Origin: DATGUN01 sp035301285 | GTDB lineage: Bacteria > Bacillota > Bacilli > Bacillales > Amphibacillaceae | Assembly (NCBI GenBank): GCA_035301285.1 | Contig: DATGUN010000033.1 | Coordinates: 1-12,055, forward strand | Length of the DNA stretch: 12,055 bases | Direction: 5' to 3' | Part shown: piece after piece, positions 5,798-12,055 of the stretch | How positions within the stretch are numbered: the stretch's first letter is position 1 | How the letters are laid out: each line of letters starts with the position of its first letter | Notes under the pieces: model-generated | Told to the model about the DNA's origin: nothing | Database searches by the model: none | What the model saw: the letters and a program-made list of their open reading frames with translations, nothing else | Made by a program: the position numbers and the translations under genes

Positions 5798-7506
5798 AAC
5801 AACTGACGATGCTTACCCGGTTCATGTTCAAAGAAAAAAAGGACATCATCCTTTCAATATTAGCCGGATTTATCGCGGGCATGGCGGCTGTCGGACTTTT
5901 TTCAGCGAGTGGTTATCTCATTTCCAAAGCAGCCCTTCAGCCCCCTTTATACGCATTGATCGTTCTTACATCAACGGTTAAGCTGCTTGGATTGACACGT
6001 GCGCTCACACGATATGCCGAGCGATATGTTTCACATCGGGCAACCTTTACCATTTTAAGTAACTTACGGGTTGCTTTTTTCCGGAAACTGGAACCCATCG
6101 CCCCTTCCCTTTTCGGCAGGTTCAGGAGCGGTGATTTATTATCACGGATTACCGCTGATGTGGAAACATTACAACATTACTTTTTACGTGTCGTCTATCC
6201 TCCGATTATTTTAATGATGGTGTTTTTAGGAACGATGCTATTGACCGTTTACTTTTCCGTGACAACAGCAATAATTCTGTTCGTCGGTCTTGTCGTGACG
6301 ACCTTCATCGTTCCCCTGCTCGTCTTTATGAAACAGCGGAAGTCCAGCAGTCGTGTCCGGACACAGAGAAGCACACTGGCAACGCGTACCGCAGAGCTTT
6401 TGCATGGATTCCGGGATTTGAAAATCCATCAAAAGATCCGAGGAAAAGAAGCGGCATTAAATAACGCTTCAACCACTTATATTCGTGAACAAGAAAAAGA
6501 ATCAACCCATATCCTGTTCGGAAAGTCAGTCAACACGTTCATTTCGCTTTTGATTATGTGGACCGTATTGGGGGTCGGGGCTTACCTTGTCACCAGTGGC
6601 CAAATGGATGGCATCTTCCTTGCCATGCTCGTCATGATCGCCATTACCGTATTCGAGGAAATTGATAACATGGCGATCCTGCCCATTTATCTGAACGACA
6701 GCAAACAGGCGATCGAACGTCTGCAAGATGGGACAGAAGGACAGCACACACATCCAGCTGTCCAGGATACCGAACCCGTCCCAGATGCCCCGCTATCTTT
6801 TAAGTTGCAAGGGGTGAATTTCACGTTTCCAGATGAATGGCGACCGACACTGCAACATATCACTCTCGATTTACCAGCTGGTTCGAAGACGGCTATCGTC
6901 GGTCCGAGCGGATCCGGAAAATCGGCGCTGTTTCATCTACTTCTGAAAATATATGCAGCCGACTCCGGTTCGATGAACATTGCCGGTAAATCCAGCGACA
7001 CAATCAAAGATGAAGACTTATGGAAACAGAGCCGAGCCGTCCTGCAGAAAAATCACTTTTTCAACGGGACCATCCGGAGTAACCTGCAACTCGCCGGTGA
7101 CGATTTAACTGATGCGGACATGTCTACAGCACTAAAACATGTCCAATTACAACATTTTTCATTGTCAGACCCTGTATATGAAAAAGGAGAAAATCTCTCC
7201 GGCGGCGAAAAACAACGGCTTGCCATCGCCCGGGCATTATTGAAACACGGCCGAAACTGGTTCCTCGATGAACCAACATCGTCTATTGACGCACTGACCG
7301 AAGATGCCATTTACAAACATCTCTTTGAACAGGCAAAAGGCGATACTTTTGTTCTCATCAGCCATCAACTGCGTGGTCTTGAACATATGGATCAGATTAT
7401 CGTCATGGATCAGGGCCAAATCATGGAATCTGGAACCTATTCCGAACTCATGCAACGAAAAGGCTATTTTTACAGAATGAAAGAAATCGAAAAAGATTTA
7501 TTTTGA
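5794..7506 (+). CDS. cydC: Thiol/heme-linked ABC exporter subunit CydC
   Basis: The second half of the CydDC exporter, 570 residues, fused membrane and ATPase domains. The membrane part (about 18-300) contains the CydC hallmark segment around 66-125 (ALTRYAERYVSHRATF, then LFGRFRSGDLLSRITADVETL), matching E. coli CydC. In the ATPase domain are Walker A GPSGSGKSA at 370-378, Gln418 of the Q-loop, LSGGE at 468-472, Walker B ending FLDEPT at 490-495, and the switch His524. Walker B begins with the unusual residues Asn-Trp, but the catalytic Asp492-Glu493 are intact. The ATG overlaps the cydD stop by 4 nt, with AAGGAGGGG at 5778-5786 just upstream. Coupled translation fits a one-to-one heterodimer. 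Confidence 0.93.
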   Translation: MKQLTMLTRFMFKEKKDIILSILAGFIAGMAAVGLFSASGYLISKAALQPPLYALIVLTSTVKLLGLTRALTRYAERYVSHRATFTILSNLRVAFFRKLEPIAPSLFGRFRSGDLLSRITADVETLQHYFLRVVYPPIILMMVFLGTMLLTVYFSVTTAIILFVGLVVTTFIVPLLVFMKQRKSSSRVRTQRSTLATRTAELLHGFRDLKIHQKIRGKEAALNNASTTYIREQEKESTHILFGKSVNTFISLLIMWTVLGVGAYLVTSGQMDGIFLAMLVMIAITVFEEIDNMAILPIYLNDSKQAIERLQDGTEGQHTHPAVQDTEPVPDAPLSFKLQGVNFTFPDEWRPTLQHITLDLPAGSKTAIVGPSGSGKSALFHLLLKIYAADSGSMNIAGKSSDTIKDEDLWKQSRAVLQKNHFFNGTIRSNLQLAGDDLTDADMSTALKHVQLQHFSLSDPVYEKGENLSGGEKQRLAIARALLKHGRNWFLDEPTSSIDALTEDAIYKHLFEQAKGDTFVLISHQLRGLEHMDQIIVMDQGQIMESGTYSELMQRKGYFYRMKEIEKDLF

Positions 7507-7782
7507 AGCGTGGGAACATACGTGGAATACGCCTGATGCATCGGATGAACATCATACAAAACATTGCTATGCCCCATTAAGTATGGTTAAATATATATAA
7601 TTTGTCACTTCTTTTTTAGAGTATTCAAGTTCGCAATCAACCCCTATTCTAAAATGAGCCAGTGACATTTTTTATATAAAAGTCATTTTATCCAGAACAT
7701 CTCAATGAAAACCTTTATGATGGGGTCAAGTATCGAATGTCTTGACTTCCCACTCAAAAAACATAACAAGGGCGGATGATAG
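7507..7782 (+). other. Intergenic region after cydC
   Basis: No gene is seen in 276 nt. It holds a nested hairpin with a T run (7603-7673), a TATAAT hexamer at 7596-7601 without a good -35 box, and a 6-bp inverted repeat GTCAAG/CTTGAC (7725-7730 and 7741-7746) about 35 nt before the lipoprotein start. The latter could be an operator or part of the leader of the next gene. Confidence 0.45.
7603..7673 (+). terminator. Nested hairpin with T run, probable terminator of the cyd cluster
   Basis: The outer stem TGTCACT (7603-7609) pairs with AGTGACA (7661-7667). The inner stem TTTTAGAGTA (7614-7623) pairs with TATTCTAAAA (7645-7654) through one G-T wobble. Six T residues follow at 7668-7673. The inner stem is AT-rich, so strength is uncertain, but the geometry and position about 100 nt after cydC fit an intrinsic terminator. 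Confidence 0.45.
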
Positions 7783-8334
7783 GTGAAGAAAACGGTTTTT
7801 ATCCTGCTTGGACTTATTTTCATGTTATCCCTTTCAGGTTGTTTCAACAAAAAAGAAAAGGCAGCGGAATTAGCTGATTATCTGAATGATTATATGGAAG
7901 TCGAAGAAGCGTATTCAATAAGCACACTGTCCATGATTGGTTTTCGCTTGGACAAAGACGATAAAATAGATGAGGATCAACTAAAAGATAAGCTAACAGA
8001 AGACATATTGCCTGGTTTGGAAAAACGATTGGAATATCTTGAAAACGTCGATTTGGAGTATAAAAGCATCCAAGAATTGAACGAATCCATGATCCAACAC
8101 GTCAAAAACGGGGTAGATGTGTATGAAAACCTAAACGAAACACTGCAAAAGGGAACCGAAGATGAAATCGGTGAGGCAAAAGATGAATTGAAAAGCTTTA
8201 TCTCCGACTCGGATCGTGAAGGGGAAGATATATTTAATGAAACGGAGGATTTGATAGAGAAATACGATGTGCTTGTCGTAACGGATTATGACGAGGATGG
8301 AGAAGAGTATGAACGGTTCGACAAAGGAAAATAG
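7783..8334 (+). CDS. Small acidic lipoprotein of unknown function
   Basis: A 183-residue predicted lipoprotein. A short Lys-Lys N-terminus and a hydrophobic core (residues 4-17) end in the lipobox LSGC, so Cys20 should be lipid-modified and the protein anchored to the outer face of the membrane. The mature part is mostly helical in appearance, with many Asp, Glu and Lys residues and no repeated domain. It is strongly acidic in the last 60 residues (for example TDYDEDGEEYERF). No family or function was recognised. The start is GTG, with the SD-like AAGGGCGG (7768-7775) 7 nt upstream. The signal peptide begins exactly there, which supports this start. It stands alone between a probable terminator and a small downstream hairpin, so it is likely its own unit. 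Confidence 0.8.
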   Translation: MKKTVFILLGLIFMLSLSGCFNKKEKAAELADYLNDYMEVEEAYSISTLSMIGFRLDKDDKIDEDQLKDKLTEDILPGLEKRLEYLENVDLEYKSIQELNESMIQHVKNGVDVYENLNETLQKGTEDEIGEAKDELKSFISDSDREGEDIFNETEDLIEKYDVLVVTDYDEDGEEYERFDKGK

Positions 8335-8394
8335 AGCCAGAACAGCGGACTGTTCTTTCATCCTACTATTCATCCGAACCATGAGCACATCCAA

Positions 8395-8423
8395 CGATTT
8401 ACCGGGATAGTGGACCCGTCCCT
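8395..8423. repeat. Core copy of a GGGACAG-type palindromic intergenic repeat
   Basis: Over 29 nt it matches the repeat core at 9991-10019 at about 23 positions, including GTGGACCCGTCCCT against GTGAACCCGTCCCT. GGGAT (8404-8408) pairs with GTCCC (8418-8422) through one T-G pair. The flanking ACCCAAACC-type part seen in the other two copies is missing here. Confidence 0.6.
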
Positions 8424-8490
8424 TTGCCCCGGCCCTGTTTCCACGCATGAAAAGGCAACTTTTACACACACTATGCGCAACATGAAAAAC

Positions 8491-8495
8491 AGGGG
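8491..8495 (+). promoter_or_regulatory. Ribosome binding site that sets the glycosylase start
   Basis: AGGGG lies 9 nt before the ATG at 8505. The in-frame TTG at 8496 directly abuts it and cannot be the start for this site. Confidence 0.6.
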
Positions 8496-8504
8496 TTGAC
8501 ACAC

Positions 8505-9113
8505 ATGACCGAATTTTGTCCAATTACACTCCCTGAAGATCCTGTTCCACACCAGCAAACTGGATGTAAAGAATGCGGACTGTACGAACATGGATCACGG
8601 ATGATTTGGGGCGAAGGCAATCCAGAAGCCAAAATGATGGTTGTTCTCGATAATCCGGGAGAAAGAGAAGACCGTGACGGGGTTCCATATCTATGCGGAA
8701 CCCGACAAACCATGCAAAAAACAGCATATCAAGCAGGGTTCAATCTTCATGATCTATATATAACCTATATTTTAAAACGACGTCCCAGAAAAAAGTATGA
8801 CAAACCAGCAACACGGACCATTTGCATGCGCCACTTAAAGCATCAAATAGAGGAAAAACGCCCGGCGTTGATATTGTGCCTCGGAAATGTAGCAGTCCAA
8901 AGTTTCTTCAATGATGAAGAGAAAGATGTAAAATCACTCCGAGGCACCATCCATGAAGTAAACGGAATACCCACGACAGTTGCATATCATCCCTTAGCCA
9001 TAAGAAGACGACCACAGCTAGCGACCAAATTCCTGGAAGATTGGCAAACCGCAGCAACGTATTTTCGGGACGGAGGGAACGTTCACACAACATCCATGAC
9101 ACCCAAACCGTGA
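8505..9113 (+). CDS. Uracil-DNA glycosylase superfamily protein, family-4-like
   Basis: A 202-residue cytoplasmic protein related to family 4 uracil-DNA glycosylases, which remove uracil from DNA in base-excision repair. Numbering is from the ATG at 8505. The N-terminal CKEC pair (Cys21, Cys24) matches the first two 4Fe-4S ligands. Motif I is VLDNPGEREDRDG (47-59), in place of the canonical GEAPG-x-x-ED. LCLGNVA (124-130) matches the ALG segment. YHPLAIR (161-167) carries the active-site His162. Cys107 fits the fourth cluster ligand, but the third is Arg92, in YILKRRP where canonical members have KCRP. I recall similar proteins with the same changes in other Bacillaceae, so this is probably a subfamily rather than a damaged gene. 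Activity and cluster content are uncertain. The last codons and stop lie in an intergenic repeat. Confidence 0.78.
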   Translation: MTEFCPITLPEDPVPHQQTGCKECGLYEHGSRMIWGEGNPEAKMMVVLDNPGEREDRDGVPYLCGTRQTMQKTAYQAGFNLHDLYITYILKRRPRKKYDKPATRTICMRHLKHQIEEKRPALILCLGNVAVQSFFNDEEKDVKSLRGTIHEVNGIPTTVAYHPLAIRRRPQLATKFLEDWQTAATYFRDGGNVHTTSMTPKP

Positions 9114-9178
9114 ACACACCCTGCTTTCACGCTGATTACCCAGACAGTGTGCCTGTCTTTACGTCCCTTTCTTTTTCA
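9101..9178. repeat. Intergenic palindromic repeat, copy A (about 75 bp)
   Basis: The first 30 bases (9101-9130) are identical to 9960-9989, and similarity continues to about 9178 at a constant offset of 859 bp. The core hairpin AGACAG (9142-9147)/CTGTCT (9153-9158) has a 5-nt loop. It overlaps the end of the glycosylase gene, including its stop codon, and lies between it and the convergent isomerase gene whose stop is at 9161-9159. It may act as a bidirectional terminator. The plus side has only a TTTACG tail before a later T-rich stretch. Confidence 0.75.
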
Positions 9179-9914
9179 AATAAGCGAGACTTGATGCCAC
9201 ACTGGTGAAAAGAGAGCCTTTCGCATCATCTTGCTCAACAATCCACCAATCCACAGTTGATGTCCTGCCCCATTTCAAAACAGAATCAATATCGACACCG
9301 CCTGTACCCAGCTCAGCGAAAAACTTCTCGCCGTCGGTCGTCATATCTTTCAAGTGTACCAATGGTGTACGGCCACGATATTTATGAAGCCATTCAACAG
9401 GTGATTCCCCACGTTTGGCCAGCCAGTAAACATCAAATTCGGCTTGTACATTGGCAGCATCCGTGTCATCAAGAATTGTCTCCAGAGCTGTGCGACCATC
9501 ACTCAACCGAGCCAGTTCAAAATCGTGATTATGGTAACATAAGCTAATGCCTTTCTCACGACACACCGCACCAATCTCATCCAATCTCGGAATCAATGTG
9601 CGGTAAAATGTTTCATTCCGTTCCTCCGCTGTCAAAAACGGACAGACAACATATTTCGACCCGAGCACTTTCATGTCATCAAGCACCCCATCCAACCTAC
9701 GCGTTAAATCATGAAGGGGGACGTGACATGCCGCGGCACGCAATCCATATGTATCAAGCAACTCACGGACCTCAAGTGCCGTCAAGCCACCATATCCGGC
9801 AAGCTCAACACCATCATAGCCCATTTCCGCTACACGCCGAAGTGTACCCGCAAAATCTTTCTCGCTTGCTTCCCGCAACGTATACATCTGAAGTGCAATC
9901 GGTATTCGCTTCAC
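9159..9914 (-). CDS. Sugar phosphate isomerase/epimerase-like TIM barrel protein (short form)
   Basis: A 251-residue protein of the xylose-isomerase-like/AP-endonuclease-2 TIM-barrel superfamily, usually metal-dependent isomerases, epimerases or dehydratases of sugars and polyols. The N-terminal strand is IPIALQMYTLRE. YDGVELAGYGG (33-43) is strand 2. YHNHDFE (127-133), EFDVYW (159-164; Asp161), VHLKD (186-190; His187) and VEQDD (226-230; Glu227) supply the expected metal and substrate ligands. The start is GTG, with GGAGGAA at 9926-9920. A conserved IALQMYT sequence from residue 5 supports this start. It is the last of three minus-strand sugar genes and is preceded and followed by copies of one intergenic repeat. 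The substrate is unknown; IolE- or ketoreductase-linked roles are possible. Confidence 0.85.
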   Translation of the reverse strand: MKRIPIALQMYTLREASEKDFAGTLRRVAEMGYDGVELAGYGGLTALEVRELLDTYGLRAAACHVPLHDLTRRLDGVLDDMKVLGSKYVVCPFLTAEERNETFYRTLIPRLDEIGAVCREKGISLCYHNHDFELARLSDGRTALETILDDTDAANVQAEFDVYWLAKRGESPVEWLHKYRGRTPLVHLKDMTTDGEKFFAELGTGGVDIDSVLKWGRTSTVDWWIVEQDDAKGSLFTSVASSLAYLKKKGT

Positions 9915-9959
9915 ATCAATTCCTCCATTCGGGACAATTCACGCCCCATCTCACTTTTT

Positions 9960-10036
9960 ACCCAAACCGTGAACACACCCTGCTTTCACACTGATTATCG
10001 GGACAGTGAACCCGTCCCTACGTCTCTTTTCATTTT
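9960..10036. repeat. Intergenic palindromic repeat, copy B (about 75 bp)
   Basis: A direct repeat of 9101-9178. The hairpin is GGGAC (10000-10004)/GTCCC (10014-10018), extended by G10006-C10012 past one A-C mismatch. It fills most of the 122-nt gap between the two isomerase genes, just after the stop of the larger one (10039-10037). Compared with copy A, the pair at A9142-T9158 is G10001-C10017, a compensatory change. Confidence 0.75.
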
Positions 10037-11005
10037 CTATGCCCACCACATATCTGTGGCGGGTTCATTGATATTGACGGCTTTCAAGTTTTTGACCGCT
10101 TGACTGAACCCTTCATCCACCGACATAATCGGATCTTCATGCTCAATACTGACCACATAATCATAGCCATAAATCCGAAGCGCACTGATGATATCCGACC
10201 ACACCTGTGTATCATGACCATACCCGACCGAACGGAACGTCCACGCGCGTGTCGGCACATTGCTATACGGCTGCATATCTGTCAGACCATACATATTCAC
10301 ATTGTCCTGATCGATATACGTATCTTTCGCATGAAAATGGTGGATCGCATTTGCACGGCCCAAAATTTTAACCGCTGCAACCGGATCGATGCCTTGCCAC
10401 CACAAATGACTCGGATCCAAGTTCGCACCCACCGCATCACACGTCGCCTCACGCAATTTCAACATCGTATAAGGCGTATGCACAAGAAATCCCGCGTGCA
10501 GCTCAATACCAACCTTGATGCCATGATCCTCCGCAAATTTACCCGCCTTTTTCCAATATGGAATCAACTTTTCATCCCATTGCCATTTTAAAATGTCCGA
10601 ATAAGCATCTGGCCACGGCGTCACCGGCCAGTTCGGGTACTTAGCACCTTCATCAGAGCCCGGGGTACCCGAAAATGTATTGACAACGGGCACATTCATC
10701 AAGGATGCCAATTTTACTGTTTTTTCAAATGTTTCATGTGCTTTTCGCGCATGCTCCTTATCCGGCGAAACCGGGTTATCATGGCAGCTGAACGCGCTGA
10801 TCGTCAACCCGCGCGAATGAACTTTTTCCAAGTATTCCTGACGTTTATCCTCACTTTCCAAAAGCCCATCCAAATCACAGAAATCATTGCCTGGATTACC
10901 GCCGGTACCGATTTCCACTGCATCCAAACCTGCATTCTTCACATGATCAAGCATGTCTTCAAATGTTTTTCCACCGAATAATACCGTAAATACACCTATT
11001 TTCAT
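10037..11005 (-). CDS. Sugar phosphate isomerase/epimerase family protein
   Basis: A 322-residue xylose-isomerase-like TIM barrel. It opens with MKIGVFTVLFGGKTFEDML. Strand-end motifs that normally hold the divalent metal are all present: GIELHAGF (166-173; Glu168), NLDPSHLWWQG (195-205; Asp197), HHFHAKD (222-228; His225) and SIEHEDP (286-292; Glu288). Such enzymes interconvert sugars or polyols, often beside Gfo/Idh dehydrogenases as here. The specific substrate is not identifiable. Two in-frame ATGs occur, at 11011 and 11005. AGGGAG at 11020-11015 is 3 nt from the first and 9 nt from the second, so the second is chosen. It follows the Gfo/Idh gene by 115 nt and precedes the short isomerase gene by 122 nt. 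Confidence 0.9.
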   Translation of the reverse strand: MKIGVFTVLFGGKTFEDMLDHVKNAGLDAVEIGTGGNPGNDFCDLDGLLESEDKRQEYLEKVHSRGLTISAFSCHDNPVSPDKEHARKAHETFEKTVKLASLMNVPVVNTFSGTPGSDEGAKYPNWPVTPWPDAYSDILKWQWDEKLIPYWKKAGKFAEDHGIKVGIELHAGFLVHTPYTMLKLREATCDAVGANLDPSHLWWQGIDPVAAVKILGRANAIHHFHAKDTYIDQDNVNMYGLTDMQPYSNVPTRAWTFRSVGYGHDTQVWSDIISALRIYGYDYVVSIEHEDPIMSVDEGFSQAVKNLKAVNINEPATDMWWA

Positions 11006-11014
11006 GATCATTCA

Positions 11015-11020
11015 CTCCCT
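11015..11020 (-). promoter_or_regulatory. Ribosome binding site that sets the larger isomerase start
   Basis: AGGGAG on the minus strand, 9 nt from the ATG at 11005 and 3 nt from the ATG at 11011. The spacing favours the inner ATG. Confidence 0.6.
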
Positions 11021-11120
11021 TTAATTGTATATTCATTGTCCATTAAACCACCGTCACAAGTCTACTTATCTATTCCCACCATCATATTCAGAACAGTAGC
11101 GTCCACACAAACACACTGAC

Positions 11121-12055
11121 TTACAGCTTAATGCTCACACCTTCCGCACTGCTTTGATAAATCGCATCCATGATTTGGTTGACCTGCAGGGCTTCCGCAG
11201 GTTTCACAATCAATTCCGAGCGTCCGAGACAACTGTCGACAAATTTTTTCATTTGCTCAAAGCCCGCAGCATCTTCATCATGTTCAGCATCACGTTCCGT
11301 CATGACCATACTGCCATTGTCAGGCTTGTAAAGTTCATACGGGTACACATTCATCCCGCCATTGACACCAGACAGACTCAAGGCCATCTTATCTTCCTTA
11401 ATATTCGCAGCCCAGGAACACTCCAACATGAGCGACGATCCATCGGAAAATGTGATATATCCGGTCACATGATCATCCACATCAAACGTTTCATGATCAA
11501 GAACGCCCCATTCATTAATCTGACCCGGCATCTTACTGAGACGATTATATGCCCGGCCCATGACTTCCACCGGTTTCGGATTTCCCAAAAGCCACAAGGA
11601 CAAATCAAGCATATGACAGCCGTAATCTATTAAACTGCCGCCACCTTGCAATGCCTTATTTGTAAAGACGCCCCAGCCAGGCACTTTCCGCTGGCGCAAC
11701 GCTTGAACCCTCGTCACAAGGACATCCCCCAATTCACCTGCATCAACCGTTTCTTTAGCCAGCCGAGCCGCTTCGGTATACCGATAATGGTAGGCAACCG
11801 ACAGCTTTTTCCCTGATTTATCCGCTGCCTGAACCATCCCTTCACACTCAGCAACATTCATCGCCATCGGTTTTTCACACAAAACATGCACACCCGCTTC
11901 AAGCGCGGCAATGGCTATGTCCGCATGAAATTTATTCGGCGTACAGATCACGACACTATCCACATACGCAAATATATCCTTATAATCAGTCGATAGATGA
12001 GGTATCTGATATTTCTCCGCCACCTCATATAACCTTTTTTCATTCAAATCACTCA
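11121..12055 (-). CDS. Gfo/Idh/MocA family NAD(P)-dependent oxidoreductase, 5' end outside window
   Basis: A partial gene of at least 311 codons. The open frame continues past the right edge (codons Ser-Asp-Leu-Asn-Glu precede the TTG at 12047), so that TTG is an internal Leu, not a start. The missing part should hold the Rossmann GxGxxG motif. Visible are VVICTPNKFHADIAIAAL, the CEKP motif with the catalytic-type Lys in the EKP segment, and GGGSLIDYGCHMLDLSLWLLG. The last carries the conserved Asp and His of the second domain. These enzymes oxidise or reduce hydroxyls of sugars, inositols or glycosides with NAD(P). It is the most upstream of the three minus-strand sugar genes seen here. The substrate is unknown. 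Confidence 0.9.
   Translation of the reverse strand, partial: SDLNEKRLYEVAEKYQIPHLSTDYKDIFAYVDSVVICTPNKFHADIAIAALEAGVHVLCEKPMAMNVAECEGMVQAADKSGKKLSVAYHYRYTEAARLAKETVDAGELGDVLVTRVQALRQRKVPGWGVFTNKALQGGGSLIDYGCHMLDLSLWLLGNPKPVEVMGRAYNRLSKMPGQINEWGVLDHETFDVDDHVTGYITFSDGSSLMLECSWAANIKEDKMALSLSGVNGGMNVYPYELYKPDNGSMVMTERDAEHDEDAAGFEQMKKFVDSCLGRSELIVKPAEALQVNQIMDAIYQSSAEGVSIKL

Larger units (their letters stand above)
8335..8504 (+). other. Intergenic region between the lipoprotein and glycosylase genes
   Basis: It contains a 6-bp hairpin GAACAG/CTGTTC with a CGGA loop (8340-8355) followed by only three T residues, a weak terminator candidate right after the lipoprotein stop. It also contains the hairpin core of the intergenic repeat at 8395-8423. 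No gene is seen. Confidence 0.45.

Noticed and set aside
8496..8504. TTG start at 8496 for the glycosylase
   Set aside because: The AGGGG site directly touches it. The ATG at 8505 has proper spacing.
8131..8523. 130-residue minus-strand frame across the lipoprotein 3' end
   Set aside because: It is antisense to a gene with a clear lipobox, lacks a recognisable domain and has no ribosome binding site.
10100..10591. 163-residue plus-strand frame
   Set aside because: It is a shadow of the larger isomerase gene, rich in His, Arg and Ile as antisense frames often are, with no start signal.
11006..11120. Promoter between the Gfo/Idh and larger isomerase genes on the minus strand
   Set aside because: A TATGAT hexamer exists, but only a poor -35 with 18-nt spacing. 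Too weak to claim.
11154..11633. 159-residue plus-strand frame
   Set aside because: It is antisense to the Gfo/Idh gene, which has clear family motifs in the other strand.

Overview
The window looks like chromosomal DNA of a low-to-moderate GC Gram-positive bacterium of the family Bacillaceae. The halotolerant Lentibacillus/Virgibacillus/Oceanobacillus group is a plausible guess, but this is inference. It rests on AGGAGG-type ribosome binding sites, ATGA gene overlaps, a Bacillus-like cytochrome bd gene order, a CRP/FNR-type box upstream of that operon, and short palindromic intergenic repeats. No rRNA, tRNA, CRISPR array, phage gene or transposase gene was seen.

Layout. At 1-56 (minus) lies the extreme 5' end of a sulfatase gene that runs off the window. 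From about 130 to 1150 there is a non-coding block: a 21-bp tandem array, a 52-bp tandem array and a second 21-bp array, sitting between the divergently read sulfatase and cydA genes. Then comes the plus-strand cydA-cydB-cydD-cydC cluster (1445-7506). It encodes a short-Q-loop (YthA/CbdA-type) cytochrome bd quinol oxidase and the heterodimeric CydDC ABC transporter needed to assemble bd oxidases. cydA/cydB and cydD/cydC overlap by 4 nt. The two pairs are separated by 256 nt of highly self-complementary DNA with a candidate 13-codon leader ORF. A nested hairpin with a T run follows cydC. Next are a small acidic lipoprotein gene of unknown function (7783-8334) and a family-4-like uracil-DNA glycosylase gene (8505-9113).

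The right side is read on the minus strand: a Gfo/Idh/MocA oxidoreductase (11121 to beyond 12055, 5' end outside), a sugar phosphate isomerase/epimerase-like TIM barrel (10037-11005), and a second smaller TIM barrel of the same superfamily (9159-9914). They probably form a carbohydrate or polyol catabolic cluster, transcribed from the right. A repeat of about 75 bp with a GGGACAG-type hairpin lies on both sides of the smaller isomerase gene, and its hairpin core occurs a third time near 8404.

How the genes work together: CydA and CydB form a membrane quinol oxidase for low oxygen, and CydDC exports thiols and binds heme so that the oxidase can mature. The FNR/CRP-like palindrome at 1221-1236 suggests oxygen- or redox-responsive control. 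The sulfatase and the minus-strand sugar genes suggest use of sulfated or modified sugars, but nothing in the window links the two ends directly. The most unusual items are the alternating 52-bp array, the flanking 21-bp arrays, and the structured leader between cydB and cydD.
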